Below, in pieces: positions 43,009-51,758 of a DNA stretch of 64,000 nt; the stretch's first letter is position 1, and each line of letters starts with the position of its first letter. The stretch is from Blastococcus sp. TF02A-30. GTDB lineage: Bacteria; Actinomycetota; Actinomycetes; Mycobacteriales; Geodermatophilaceae. The stretch spans positions 186,001 to 250,000 of the forward strand of contig NZ_QOHJ01000003.1 of the NCBI RefSeq assembly GCF_003319185.1. Reading direction: 5' to 3'. The translations under genes were made by a program, and so were the position numbers. The notes beneath the pieces were generated by a model, which did no database searches, was not told where the DNA came from, and saw only the letters and a program-made list of their open reading frames with translations.

Positions 43009-44589
43009 ATGCCCGCCGTCGCCGCCGAGAAGTGGCCGAGCCGCTGGCGTGACGTCGACAAGGTCGCTCTGACCCGACTCCTCGCGAGCGGCCTGACGCC
43101 TGCTGAGGTCGGAGCCCACTTCGGACGAAGCGCCGATGCGGTGCGCCTGTTGGCGCGGCGATGGCAGCTCGACACCCGGGCCCTTCGCGCGCGGTCGATC
43201 GGACTGGCGGTTCGGCATCCGCGGATCGCCCGTGAGTTCCTGTGCGTCATCGACGGCGCACCCCCGCACTACGAGGCACAGGACCTCCTTGCCGGCAGCG
43301 GAGCCCGTTGCCGGTGGCGGTGTGACCGATGCGGCGAGGAATGGACCACGTCGGTCGCCAACCGAACGACACGTGGGTCCGGCTGCCCTGCTTGCGCCGC
43401 GCGCGGCGCGCCGGCGAGAGCTCGGAGCCGACCAGTGGCATCCGCGCCACTCGCCCATGCGGAGCCACAGCTCGCGCGGGAGTTCGTCCGGAATGTGAGT
43501 CGTCCGGATCGAGATGCCCTGACCACGCCCAGCGGATCGAACGACCGGATCGTGTGGCGCTGCGGGCGCGGTCACGAGTGGGAGACCGCAGCGAGGCAAC
43601 GGGCCCGATACCGCACCCAGTGCCCGGCCTGCCTCGCGGGGGTATGGAGCAGCCGGCTGGAGCACCAGGTAGCCGAGCTGGTCCAGCTGGCGACGGGCTT
43701 CCGGGTGGAGGTAGGTGTCCGCAGGCCGCGGGCTGACCGGGCCTCAGTGGAGCACGTGGATCTCCTGGTCGTGGATGCCGGCTGTCTCGTCGACCTCGAT
43801 CCGAGCAGATGGCACCGCACGCCGTCCGCGAGAGCTCGTGACCTCCGCAAGCTGGAGCGACTTGCCGGAGAACGCTATGTCCGGATCCGCCCCAGGCGCC
43901 TCGGTCGGCTACCCGGCGTCGGGGCTCGGCCGGAGCAACAGGTGGTGCTGACGAGCGACTCCGAGCGAGATCCCTGGTTGTGGGCTGCGGCCGTGATCCG
44001 AGCGCTGGAGACCTTCTGCGTGGTGCCATCGTCCACTCCCCCGGCACCGTCCGACCGGGAGGAGGCCCTCACTCGGGCCGACAGGAGGTGGAGGCGGCTC
44101 GGGTCGGGGGTACGGGAACGGAGTCTGCTGTCGGTGTTCCCGGCCATCGCCGCCCAGCTCGTCGAGGTCGCCGGACGACCAGAGCTGACCGCGGCCGATC
44201 TGGCTCCGTCCGGAGACGAGCGAGCGGTCTGGCGCTGCCCCGACTGCTTGCACACGTGGGAGGCGCGGGTTGCCAACCGGACGGTCGCCGGAACCGGATG
44301 TCCGCCGTGCTCGTACGAGCGCGGCGCCTCCCGAGGCGCGCTCGCCTTGCCCGGCGCGAGCTTCGCGGACAAGCATCCGGAGCTCGTCCAGTTCTTCGTG
44401 TGCGACGAGACCCGACCCGGACGGACTCTGTCCGAGTTGAAACCCAGCAGCACCGACAGGTGCCGGTGGCGGTGCCCCCACCGCGGGCGTCCATGGGTCA
44501 CGACACCGCACGCCCTGCATCGACGGCCCCGTTCAGGATGCCGCACCTGCAGCGCCAGTCGGAGCACTCGGCCATCTCTGCCCGTCTGA
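43009..44589 (+). CDS. Zinc-ribbon (DUF4379-like) protein with Vsr/DUF559-like nuclease core
   Basis: 526 residues. N-terminal HTH-like region (about 15-55, LLASGLTPAEVGAHFGRSAD). Four treble-clef/zinc-ribbon units of the DUF4379 type follow: ends at C126-x-x-C129, C205-x-x-C208, C431-x-x-C434 and a degenerate one C511-x-x-C514, each preceded by a WRC..W block. Between units 2 and 3, residues 214-300 resemble a PD-(D/E)xK nuclease of the Vsr/DUF559 type: E218, D251, V-D262-L-D264, H269, D278/K281 and VRIRPRR. About one codon in five near the start ends in A or T, unlike neighbours, suggesting later acquisition. Function unknown; a DNA-acting defence or mobile-element protein is plausible. Confidence 0.75.
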   Translation: MPAVAAEKWPSRWRDVDKVALTRLLASGLTPAEVGAHFGRSADAVRLLARRWQLDTRALRARSIGLAVRHPRIAREFLCVIDGAPPHYEAQDLLAGSGARCRWRCDRCGEEWTTSVANRTTRGSGCPACAARGAPARARSRPVASAPLAHAEPQLAREFVRNVSRPDRDALTTPSGSNDRIVWRCGRGHEWETAARQRARYRTQCPACLAGVWSSRLEHQVAELVQLATGFRVEVGVRRPRADRASVEHVDLLVVDAGCLVDLDPSRWHRTPSARARDLRKLERLAGERYVRIRPRRLGRLPGVGARPEQQVVLTSDSERDPWLWAAAVIRALETFCVVPSSTPPAPSDREEALTRADRRWRRLGSGVRERSLLSVFPAIAAQLVEVAGRPELTAADLAPSGDERAVWRCPDCLHTWEARVANRTVAGTGCPPCSYERGASRGALALPGASFADKHPELVQFFVCDETRPGRTLSELKPSSTDRCRWRCPHRGRPWVTTPHALHRRPRSGCRTCSASRSTRPSLPV

Positions 44590-44610
44590 CACGACCGCCG
44601 CTGACGAGGT

Positions 44611-44624
44611 CCCCCGCGCGGGGG
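44611..44624. repeat. 14-bp GC palindrome downstream of zinc-ribbon gene
   Basis: CCCCC-GCGC-GGGGG forms a perfect palindrome 22 bases after the stop at 44589. It may act as a weak terminator. Confidence 0.4.
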
Positions 44625-44666
44625 AACCCGGTCAAGCCGCGCGCCGCGGGCGTCGATCAGGCCGGC

Positions 44667-45179
44667 ATGACGATCGCGCACCCTCCTCTCCCCGCGGCCC
44701 CGGCCGCGCGCACCGACGACGCCGCGGTCGCCGATGTCACCGCCCTGCTGCCGACCCGCGAGGCGCTGCTCGAGCGGCTGGCCGAGCGCCTCCCGACCGC
44801 GGGCGAGGCGCCGGCCACCCTGCTGATCATCGGTCTGCTGCGCCGCGACGACGGCTGGCCCACCCCCGCCACGACCATGGCGCGGGTGACCTCGCTGTTC
44901 GCCCGCTCCGTGCGCGGGGACGACTGGCTGGGCTCCCCCGGCGCCGCGGAGTTCGCCCTGGTCCTCGAGGGCCCCGTCCTCGCCGCGGAGACCGCCGGCG
45001 CCCGCCTGGTCGACGCCGTCGTCGCCCTGGGCGTGCCGGGCCTGTCGGCCGCCGCCGGGATCGCGCCGCTGTCGCCCGAGCTGCCGGCCCGCGAGGTCTT
45101 CCGCCGGGCCACGCTCAGCCTGACCGCCGCGCGCCGCGTCGGCCCGACCACCGTCATCCGCTACCGCGAGCCCGTCTGA
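44667..45179 (+). CDS. Stand-alone degenerate GGDEF domain protein
   Basis: 170 residues. The layout of a GGDEF domain is seen (LLPTREALLERLAERL like the DPLTGL-N-RRALLERL start, then SVRGDDWLGS, and a closing FRRATLSLTAARR), but the signature GGDEF is GAAEF (residues 92-96), lacking the catalytic Asp. Therefore it is probably a c-di-GMP or nucleotide sensor, or protein-binding module, not a cyclase. ATG 44667 chosen; upstream reading overlaps the previous gene. A full GGDEF-EAL gene is at 46815. Confidence 0.72.
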   Translation: MTIAHPPLPAAPAARTDDAAVADVTALLPTREALLERLAERLPTAGEAPATLLIIGLLRRDDGWPTPATTMARVTSLFARSVRGDDWLGSPGAAEFALVLEGPVLAAETAGARLVDAVVALGVPGLSAAAGIAPLSPELPAREVFRRATLSLTAARRVGPTTVIRYREPV

Positions 45180-45183
45180 CGGA

Positions 45184-46302
45184 TCAGCCCCCGAGGCGCT
45201 CCACCGCGGCGTCGATCCGCTCGTCGGTCGCGGTGAGCGCCAGGCGCACGTGCCGGCCGCCGGCCGGGCCGTAGAAGGCGCCCGGCGCGGCGACGATGCC
45301 CAGCCCGGCCAGCCAGTCGACGGTCGCCCAGCAGTCCTCGTCGCGGGTCACCCACAGGTAGAGCCCCGCCTCGGAGTGGTCGATCCGCGCGCCGGTGCCG
45401 CGCACCGCCGCGGCCAGCCGGTCGCGCCGGCCGCGGTAGCGCTCGCGCTGGGCGTCGACGTGCGCGTCGTCGGCCAGCGCGGCCGTCATCGCCGCCTGCA
45501 CCGGCGTGGGCACGAGCAGGCCGAGGTGCCGGCGCACCTCCCAGACCCGGCGCACCAGCGCGGGGTCACCGGAGAGCAGGCCGGCGCGGTATCCGGCGGC
45601 GGTGGACTGCTTGGACAGCGAGTGCACCGCCAGCAGGCCGGTGTGGTCCGGTCCGGCGATGTCCGGGTGCAGGACCGAGCGCGGCTGCACGTCCCAGCCG
45701 AGCGTCACGTAGCACTCGTCGGCGACCACGGGGACGCCGTGCGCCCGCCCCCACGCCACCCACTGCCGCAGCTGGTCGTCGGTCAGCACCCGCCCGTGCG
45801 GGTTCCCCGGGGAGTTCAGCCAGACCAGCACCACCCCGGCGGCGTCGGCCGGCGGGACGTCGGTGCGCCGCACCGCGAGCCCGGCCAGGACCGCGCCGAC
45901 CTCGTAGGTGGGGTAGGCGACCTCGGGGATGAGGACGGTGCCGCCGCCGGAGAGACCGAGCAGCGTGGGCAGCAGCGCCACCAGCTCCTTGGAGCCGACC
46001 GTAGGGAGCACCGACGGGTCGGCGCCCAGCGGGTCGGCGACCTCGACCCCCAGCCGGCGCCGCAGCCAGCCGGCGGCGGCGGTGCGCAGCGCCGGTGTGC
46101 CGAGGGCGGTCGGGTAGCCGGGGGCGTTACCGGCCCCGGCCAGCGCCTCGCCGAGGAGGGCCGGGGTGTCGTCGACCGGCGTGCCGATCGACAGGTCGAC
46201 GACCCCGCCCGGGTGCTGCCCCGCCCGGGCGCGGGCACCGGCGAGGGAGTCCCAGGGGAAGTCCGGCAGCGCGCGCGGCGCGCCGGGGACCGGAGCGGTC
46301 AG
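45184..46302 (-). CDS. dapC: Succinyldiaminopimelate transaminase
   Basis: 372 residues, class I/II aminotransferase of the actinobacterial DapC type. Seen: LPDFPWDSLAGARARAG and VVDLSIGTPVDDTP N-terminal, GYPTALGTPALR, WLNSPGNPHGRVL, and SLSKQSTAAGYRAGLL with the PLP Lys. No ATG, GTG or TTG precedes the conserved N terminus without running far into fdxC; the sensible start is CTG 46302, which overlaps the fdxC stop as CTGA. Part of the lysine/DAP pathway; operon with fdxC as in M. tuberculosis Rv1177-Rv1178. Confidence 0.9.
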   Translation of the reverse strand: MTAPVPGAPRALPDFPWDSLAGARARAGQHPGGVVDLSIGTPVDDTPALLGEALAGAGNAPGYPTALGTPALRTAAAGWLRRRLGVEVADPLGADPSVLPTVGSKELVALLPTLLGLSGGGTVLIPEVAYPTYEVGAVLAGLAVRRTDVPPADAAGVVLVWLNSPGNPHGRVLTDDQLRQWVAWGRAHGVPVVADECYVTLGWDVQPRSVLHPDIAGPDHTGLLAVHSLSKQSTAAGYRAGLLSGDPALVRRVWEVRRHLGLLVPTPVQAAMTAALADDAHVDAQRERYRGRRDRLAAAVRGTGARIDHSEAGLYLWVTRDEDCWATVDWLAGLGIVAAPGAFYGPAGGRHVRLALTATDERIDAAVERLGG

Positions 46303-46625
46303 TGACCTTCGCCCTGCGGCGGCAGGGCGGCCACCAGCGGGTGGTCCTTGCCGACCTTGCCGGTCTTGGCCGCGCCACCGGGGCTGCCCAGGTCGGAGAA
46401 GAACTCCACGTTGGCGTTGTAGAAGTCCTTCCACTTGTCCGGGACGTCGTCCTCGTAGTAGATGGCCTCCACCGGGCACACCGGCTCGCAGGCGCCGCAG
46501 TCCACGCACTCGTCGGGGTGGATGTACAGCATCCGGTCGCCCTCGTAGATGCAGTCCACCGGGCACTCGTCGATGCACGCCTTGTCGAGGACGTCGACGC
46601 AGGCCTGTGTGATCACGTAGGTCAC
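46299..46625 (-). CDS. fdxC: 7Fe ferredoxin
   Basis: 108 residues. Two cluster motifs: CIDECPVDC and CVDCGACEPVCP, the latter complete for 4Fe-4S, the former with the altered spacing of a 3Fe-4S site, plus the C-terminal tail EFFSDLGSPGGA. Small cytoplasmic electron carrier. GTG 46625 has GGGAGGGA upstream. First gene of fdxC-dapC. Confidence 0.92.
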   Translation of the reverse strand: MTYVITQACVDVLDKACIDECPVDCIYEGDRMLYIHPDECVDCGACEPVCPVEAIYYEDDVPDKWKDFYNANVEFFSDLGSPGGAAKTGKVGKDHPLVAALPPQGEGH

Positions 46626-46814
46626 GGTGGTTCCCTCCCGGGGACGGTGCGAGAGCGCGGTAGCTGGCCAGGCCAGGGTCCGGTTGTGCGCACCCAGTAT
46701 CACCCCTGCCCTCCTGGCCAGGCGCGACGGGTGCCGCGACGGCCCGGCTCACCCCGAGGGGGGAGGCCGGGTGGCCCCGCTCAAGCAACGGCCCGTTGCG
46801 CCGATGCTGAACCC

Positions 46815-49652
46815 GTGTCAGAGGTGTGGACGCACAGCGGCAGGACGCCGCGGCCTCCCTCGGCGTCGCCCTACGACGCCCAGGCTGCCGTGGCGCACCT
46901 GCTCGCCCGGCTGCGCGCCGCCGCCGGTGCGACCCGGGTGTCGGTGTGGGTGCACGAGGCGACCACCGAGACCCTGGTCCCCTTCACCCAGTCGGTGCGC
47001 GACAGCGGTGAGCCGGTGTTCGAGCACCCGCAGCTGCGCACCCCCATCGCCGTCCGCCGCTCGCCGTTCCTCTCCGCCGCCGTCGAGTCGCGGCAGGCCG
47101 TCACCGCCCGGGCCGACGGCCGCCGGGCGCCCGACCGCGAGCTCGCCGAGCTGGGCATCCGGTCGGCGCACGCCGAGCCGCTGCTCGTCGACGGCGAGGT
47201 CGTCGGCGTCCTGACCGTGGAGCCCTCCGCCGCCGCCGCACCGCACCTGCTGCGCCAGGTCGCGCCCAAGCTCGCCGTGGCCACCGCCGAGGCGTGGGAG
47301 CGGCGCTCGGAGAAGCGCCGGCTGCGCCAGGCCTCGGTCCTGCTCGGGCTGATCGAGTCCGCCGCCCAGGCGCAGTCGATGGACCACCTCCTCGCCACCG
47401 CCTGCCGCCAGCTGGCCGAGCTCGGCGAGGTGGAACGCGTCTGCGTCTTCCTGGTCGAGGACGGCCGGCTGGTCCCCCGCATGGCGAGCTACGCCGACGG
47501 GCGCCGCGATCCCGCCACCTGGGAGCGGTTCCGCAACGCCCCCGTCGGGCTGCAGCTGGCCGAGACCGTGCTGCGCACCGGCCAGCCGCTGGCCGCCGAC
47601 CGCGACTCCGGGCTGCTGTCGGGCTGGTGGGTGGACCAGTTCCACATCGCCTCCGGCCTCGCCGTCCCGCTGGGCCGCTCCCCCAACCTGGCCGGGGTCC
47701 TGACCCTCGACAGCACCCAGGTGCGGCCGTTCTCCGAGGACGTGCGCCGGCTGGCCGCGGCCGCCGGGGCGCACCTTGGCGGCGTCATCGAGCAGGCCCG
47801 CACCAGCCAGGCCCGCGCCACGTCGCTCGACACCGCCCGGGTGGTGCGCCAGCTGCTGGTCGACGGCGCGCAGGCGACCGGCGTGGCCGAGGCCGCCGAG
47901 GTGCTCGCCCGCGCCGTGCAGCGCCTGGTGGGCACCGAGCGCAGCGCCGCCTACCTCATCGCCGACGACGACCGCATCGGCGAGGTGCGGCACGTCGACT
48001 GGCCGGACACGCACAAGGCGGTGATCCAGAACCAGCTGGTGGGTCAGCCCGCCGCCGACGTCGCCCTGTGGCGGCTGACCACCGAGGAGCGGCTCCCCGT
48101 CTTCGTCGAGGACGCGGGCCAGAGCCAGCTGCTGGACCCGCGGCTGGTCGCGGCGCTGGACCTCTCCTCCTACGTCAGCGTGCCGCTGCTGTCCGGCGAC
48201 CGGCTCCTGGGGCTCATCGTCACCGGCTCGGTGAGCGACCGGATGACCTGGAGCGCCTCGGTGCGCGAGTCGGTGCGCCAGGTGACCCTCGAGGGGTCAC
48301 TGGTCATCCAGAACGCCGAGCTGCGCGCCGTCGAGCAGCTGCGCCTGGCGCAGCTGGCCACCGAGGCGCACCACGACCCCCTGACCGGCCTGGCCAACCG
48401 CCGCCGGTTCATCGAGCAGCTCGAGGCCACCGTGTACGCCCCCGCCCAGCCCTCGTGCGCGGTCCTCATGATCGACCTGGACCGCTTCAAGGAGATCAAC
48501 GACAGCTTCGGGCACAGCGTCGGCGACGACCTGCTGTGCCTGGTCGGCCCGCGCCTGGCGCAGGCGCTGCGACCGGGCGACCTGTTGGCGCGCATGGGCG
48601 GGGACGAGTTCGCCGTCCTGCTGCCCGGCGCCGACCGCGAGCAGGCCCGGGCCGTCGCGGCCGCCATCGGCGCGGCGCTGCGCGAGGCCTTCGTCCTGGG
48701 CGGGATGTCGCTGCACGTCGACGCCAGCGTCGGCATCGCGCTGTGCCCCGAGCACGGCCGCGACCGCTCGCTGCTGCTCGCCCGCGCCGACACCGCCATG
48801 TACGGCGCCAAGCGCGGCCGGCACGGCTTCGAGGTGTGGGCGCCGGACGGCACGCCCGACTCGCGCGACCGGCTGCAAACCCTCGAGGAGCTGCGGACAG
48901 CGCTGGACACCGACCAGCTCGACGTCCACTACCAGCCCAAGCTCGACCTGCGGACCGGCACGGTGACCGGCGTCGAGGCGCTGGTGCGCTGGAACCACCC
49001 GGAGCGCGGGCTGCTCTTCCCCGACGTCTTCCTGCCGCTGGCCGAGCAGGCCGGGCTCATGCGCCGGCTGGCGCTGCGCGTGCTGGAGCGCTCGCTGCGC
49101 GACCTGCGCGGCTGGCGGGACGCCGGCCACGACCTCTCCGTGGCGGTCAACCTCTCCGTCTCCAACCTCCAGGACGTCGGCCTGCCCGAGCAGGTGGCCA
49201 TGCTCCTGGACGCCGTCGGCGTGCCGGCCGGCGCGCTCGTCCTGGAGATCACCGAGGACGTGCTCATGGCCGACGCCGCGCGCAGCCAGCAGGTGATGGC
49301 CGCGCTACGCGCCCTCGGGGTGCGGCTCTCCGTCGACGACTACGGCACCGGCTACTCGTCCCTGACCTACCTGCGGGCGCTGCCGGTCGACGAGCTGAAG
49401 CTCGACCGGAGCTTCGTCACCTCGCTCACCACCGACCGGCGGGCCGCCGCGATCGTGCGCAGCACCCTGCAGCTCTCCCGCGACCTGGGCATGTGCCTGG
49501 TCGTCGAGGGGGTGGAGGACGCCGAGACGCTCGACGCGCTGCGCGCGTGGGGCTGCGACCTGGCCCAGGGCTACCACATCGCCCGTCCCATGCCGGCCGC
49601 GCAGGTGCCCGGCTGGCTGGCCCTGCAGCGGGTGCCGGCCCAGCGTTCCTGA
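46815..49652 (+). CDS. Multi-GAF diguanylate cyclase/phosphodiesterase (GGDEF-EAL)
   Basis: 945 residues, no membrane helix. Three GAF-like sensor domains (about 30-170, 175-330, 345-500), a GGDEF domain with intact MGGDEFAVLL near residue 595, and an EAL domain with VEALVRWNHPERG near 720, DDYGTGYSSLTYLR and KLDRSFV, so both catalytic sites look complete. It may make or break c-di-GMP depending on the GAF signal. GTG 46815 follows GATGCT by 6 nt, a weaker form of the local leaderless pattern. Confidence 0.92.
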   Translation: MSEVWTHSGRTPRPPSASPYDAQAAVAHLLARLRAAAGATRVSVWVHEATTETLVPFTQSVRDSGEPVFEHPQLRTPIAVRRSPFLSAAVESRQAVTARADGRRAPDRELAELGIRSAHAEPLLVDGEVVGVLTVEPSAAAAPHLLRQVAPKLAVATAEAWERRSEKRRLRQASVLLGLIESAAQAQSMDHLLATACRQLAELGEVERVCVFLVEDGRLVPRMASYADGRRDPATWERFRNAPVGLQLAETVLRTGQPLAADRDSGLLSGWWVDQFHIASGLAVPLGRSPNLAGVLTLDSTQVRPFSEDVRRLAAAAGAHLGGVIEQARTSQARATSLDTARVVRQLLVDGAQATGVAEAAEVLARAVQRLVGTERSAAYLIADDDRIGEVRHVDWPDTHKAVIQNQLVGQPAADVALWRLTTEERLPVFVEDAGQSQLLDPRLVAALDLSSYVSVPLLSGDRLLGLIVTGSVSDRMTWSASVRESVRQVTLEGSLVIQNAELRAVEQLRLAQLATEAHHDPLTGLANRRRFIEQLEATVYAPAQPSCAVLMIDLDRFKEINDSFGHSVGDDLLCLVGPRLAQALRPGDLLARMGGDEFAVLLPGADREQARAVAAAIGAALREAFVLGGMSLHVDASVGIALCPEHGRDRSLLLARADTAMYGAKRGRHGFEVWAPDGTPDSRDRLQTLEELRTALDTDQLDVHYQPKLDLRTGTVTGVEALVRWNHPERGLLFPDVFLPLAEQAGLMRRLALRVLERSLRDLRGWRDAGHDLSVAVNLSVSNLQDVGLPEQVAMLLDAVGVPAGALVLEITEDVLMADAARSQQVMAALRALGVRLSVDDYGTGYSSLTYLRALPVDELKLDRSFVTSLTTDRRAAAIVRSTLQLSRDLGMCLVVEGVEDAETLDALRAWGCDLAQGYHIARPMPAAQVPGWLALQRVPAQRS

Positions 49653-49666
49653 CCCCGTTCTGCAGG

Positions 49667-50416
49667 ATGGTCGCCGTGCCCGACGTCGCCGCCCTCGAGG
49701 AGCTGGCCGCCCGCACCTGGCGCGGGCTCGAGGAGGAGCGCTGCGGCGACTGGCTGCTGCGCGCCGGGAGCGGGTTCAGCGGCCGCGCGAACTCCGCACT
49801 CGTGCTCGGGACGCCGCCCCTGCCGCTGCCCGACGCGGTGGGCACCGTGCAGCGCTGGTACGCCGACCGCGGTCTGCGGCCCCGGGCCCAGCTGCCCGGT
49901 CCGCTCGCCGCACCGGCCGACGCCGCCTTCGCCGCCGCCGGGTGGACGCGCGGTGAGGACGTCCTCGTCCTCACCGCCCCGCTGGAACGGTGGCCCGCGC
50001 CGGAGGCCCCGGTGGCGCTCGCCCCCGCGCCCGACGACGCCTGGCTGGCCGGCTACCGCTACCGCGGGGCACCGCTGCCGGCCGCGGCCCGCGCGGTCCT
50101 GCTCAACGCGACCGACCCGCTGTTCGCGTCGGTCCGGCTCGCACCCGCCCCGGCACCGCTCGCCGCCGTCGCGCGCGGGGTGGTGGCCGAGGACTGGCTG
50201 GTCATCACCGCCGTGACGGTGTCCGAGGGGCACCGCCGCACGGGCCTGGCCCGCGCCGCGATGGCCGCGCTGGCGGCCGCCGGTCTCGACCGCGGCGCCC
50301 GGTCCTGCCTGCTGCAGGTCAGCGACGACAACGCCCCCGCGCTCGCGCTCTACGGCCGCCTGGGGTTCACCGAGCACCACCGGTACCACTACCGGCTCGG
50401 CCCGGCACCGGGGTAG
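49667..50416 (+). CDS. GNAT-family N-acetyltransferase
   Basis: 249 residues. The C-terminal half has the acetyl-CoA site ITAVTVSEGHRRTGLARAAM and ALALYGRLGFTEHHRYHY, typical of GNAT proteins; the N-terminal half (LEELAARTWRGLEEERCGDW) matches the actinobacterial two-domain GNAT proteins. ATG 49667 or GTG 49676 may be the start. Its 3' end overlaps the convergent membrane gene by 50 bp. Substrate unknown. Confidence 0.86.
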   Translation: MVAVPDVAALEELAARTWRGLEEERCGDWLLRAGSGFSGRANSALVLGTPPLPLPDAVGTVQRWYADRGLRPRAQLPGPLAAPADAAFAAAGWTRGEDVLVLTAPLERWPAPEAPVALAPAPDDAWLAGYRYRGAPLPAAARAVLLNATDPLFASVRLAPAPAPLAAVARGVVAEDWLVITAVTVSEGHRRTGLARAAMAALAAAGLDRGARSCLLQVSDDNAPALALYGRLGFTEHHRYHYRLGPAPG

Positions 50417-50774
50417 CCAGCACCCGGCCCGCCGCGGCCGAGGCGGCCACCACGCCGACCAGCAGGAAGGCCAGCCCCACGGTCCCGGTGGTGCCACCAC
50501 CGGCCATCACGATGTCGCCCTCGGGCCGGCGCACCATCGAGGCCACCGCCACGACCAGCCAGACGACGGCCGGCAGCGCGCCGACGACCCGGGACCCGGA
50601 CAGCCGGTGGGCCGCCGTCACCAGCAGCACGTTGCCCACGGCGGCCCCGACGACCGACAGGGGCAGCGGCACCGGGCCGACGCGCAGGGGCAGCCAGAAG
50701 ACCTCGACCAGCGCCAGCCAGGCGGAGACGACGAAGGCCGCCACACCCCAGCCCACGACCTCGAGGGACCTCAC
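50367..50774 (-). CDS. Hypothetical four-helix membrane protein (Rv1171-like)
   Basis: 135 residues with four hydrophobic segments (about 6-28, 36-56, 66-82, 95-116) and small loops. It follows mshB by 10 bases on the same strand, matching the Rv1170-Rv1171 order recalled from mycobacteria. Function unknown. The last 17 codons overlap the convergent GNAT gene. Confidence 0.78.
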   Translation of the reverse strand: MRSLEVVGWGVAAFVVSAWLALVEVFWLPLRVGPVPLPLSVVGAAVGNVLLVTAAHRLSGSRVVGALPAVVWLVVAVASMVRRPEGDIVMAGGGTTGTVGLAFLLVGVVAASAAAGRVLATPVPGRAGSGTGGAR

Positions 50775-50784
50775 CGGTGCGCGC

Positions 50785-51672
50785 TCACCGGTCGAGACCG
50801 GCGAAGAGGTCGTCCTCCCACCCCTGCGGGCCGCTCCCCGGGCCGCGCTCGCCGCGCACCAGCCGGTAGTGCTCGGTGCCGAGCACCTCCTGGCCCAGGT
50901 TGTTCGACAGCGCGAAGAAGGGACCGTCGACGAGGATCTGCGTCGGGTGGGCGCGCATCGCCGCGTCCTTCTTCCCGGCGTGCGCGCGGCCGTCCACCGC
51001 GGTGGTGACCACCTCGTCCGGCACCGCGAACGGCACCTCGTCCAGGTCGCCGAGGCCGTCGAAGGGCGAGGCCTCCCCCAGCGCCGCCATGGCGTCGATG
51101 CCCTCCTGCACCACCGAGCGCGGCATGGCGTTCCAGTAGACCTTCGCCACCTGCCACGCCGTCCCCAGGTCCGGCCGCCAGGCCGGGTCGGCGGCCAGCT
51201 CGACCGCGCGCATCGCCACCCGGTGCGCCTGGATGTGGTCGGGGTGGCCGTAGCCGCCGTTCTCGTCGTAGGTGACGAGCACCTGCGGGCGCACCTCGCG
51301 GACCACCGCGACCGCGTGCGCCGCCGCCTCGTCCAGGTCGGCGTTCCAGAACGCCCGGGGGTGCTCGTTGGCCGGGGTGCCCATCATCCCGGAGTCGCGG
51401 TAGCGGCCGGCGCCCCCGAGGAAGCGGAAGTCGGTCACGCCGAGGGCGGCCATCGCGTCGCGCAGCTCGCCGATCCGGTACCCGCCGAGCTGGTCGGCCT
51501 GGTCGGCGGCCAGCTGGGCCAGCTCCGGGACGAGGATCTCGCCCTCCTCGCCCAGGGTGCAGGTGAGCAGGGTGACCGAGACTCCCTCGGCCACGTAGCG
51601 CGCCATCGTGGCGCCGTTGCCGATGGTCTCGTCGTCGGGGTGGGCGTGCACGAGCAGCAGGCGGCGGTCCAC
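50785..51672 (-). CDS. mshB: Mycothiol pathway GlcNAc-Ins deacetylase
   Basis: 295 residues, PIG-L/LmbE family. Zinc and catalytic motif [19 protein letters not shown] and second His motif [12 protein letters not shown] are intact. MshB removes acetate from 1-O-(2-acetamido-glucosyl)-myo-inositol in mycothiol synthesis. Start GTG; first gene of a pair with the membrane protein at 50367. Confidence 0.93.
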   Translation of the reverse strand: MDRRLLLVHAHPDDETIGNGATMARYVAEGVSVTLLTCTLGEEGEILVPELAQLAADQADQLGGYRIGELRDAMAALGVTDFRFLGGAGRYRDSGMMGTPANEHPRAFWNADLDEAAAHAVAVVREVRPQVLVTYDENGGYGHPDHIQAHRVAMRAVELAADPAWRPDLGTAWQVAKVYWNAMPRSVVQEGIDAMAALGEASPFDGLGDLDEVPFAVPDEVVTTAVDGRAHAGKKDAAMRAHPTQILVDGPFFALSNNLGQEVLGTEHYRLVRGERGPGSGPQGWEDDLFAGLDR

Positions 51673-51702
51673 ACCGCGATCCTGCCCGATGCCCCTGGAC
51701 GC

Positions 51703-51740
51703 GGAACGGGAGGCCGGCCCGAGGGCCGACCTCCCGCTCC
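51703..51740. terminator. Terminator after binding-protein gene
   Basis: 18-bp arms (51703-51720 and 51723-51740) with two mismatches form a GC hairpin just beyond the minus-strand stop at 51759, and just upstream of mshB. Confidence 0.7.
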
Positions 51741-51758
51741 GTGCTGGGGACTACTGCC

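Noticed and set aside
43009-44589. Homing endonuclease or IS element
   Set aside because: No terminal repeats, target duplication or transposase/HNH motif is visible, so only the nuclease-like core is reported.
44590-44666. CRISPR-like repeat
   Set aside because: Only a single short palindrome is present, with no repeated units or spacers.
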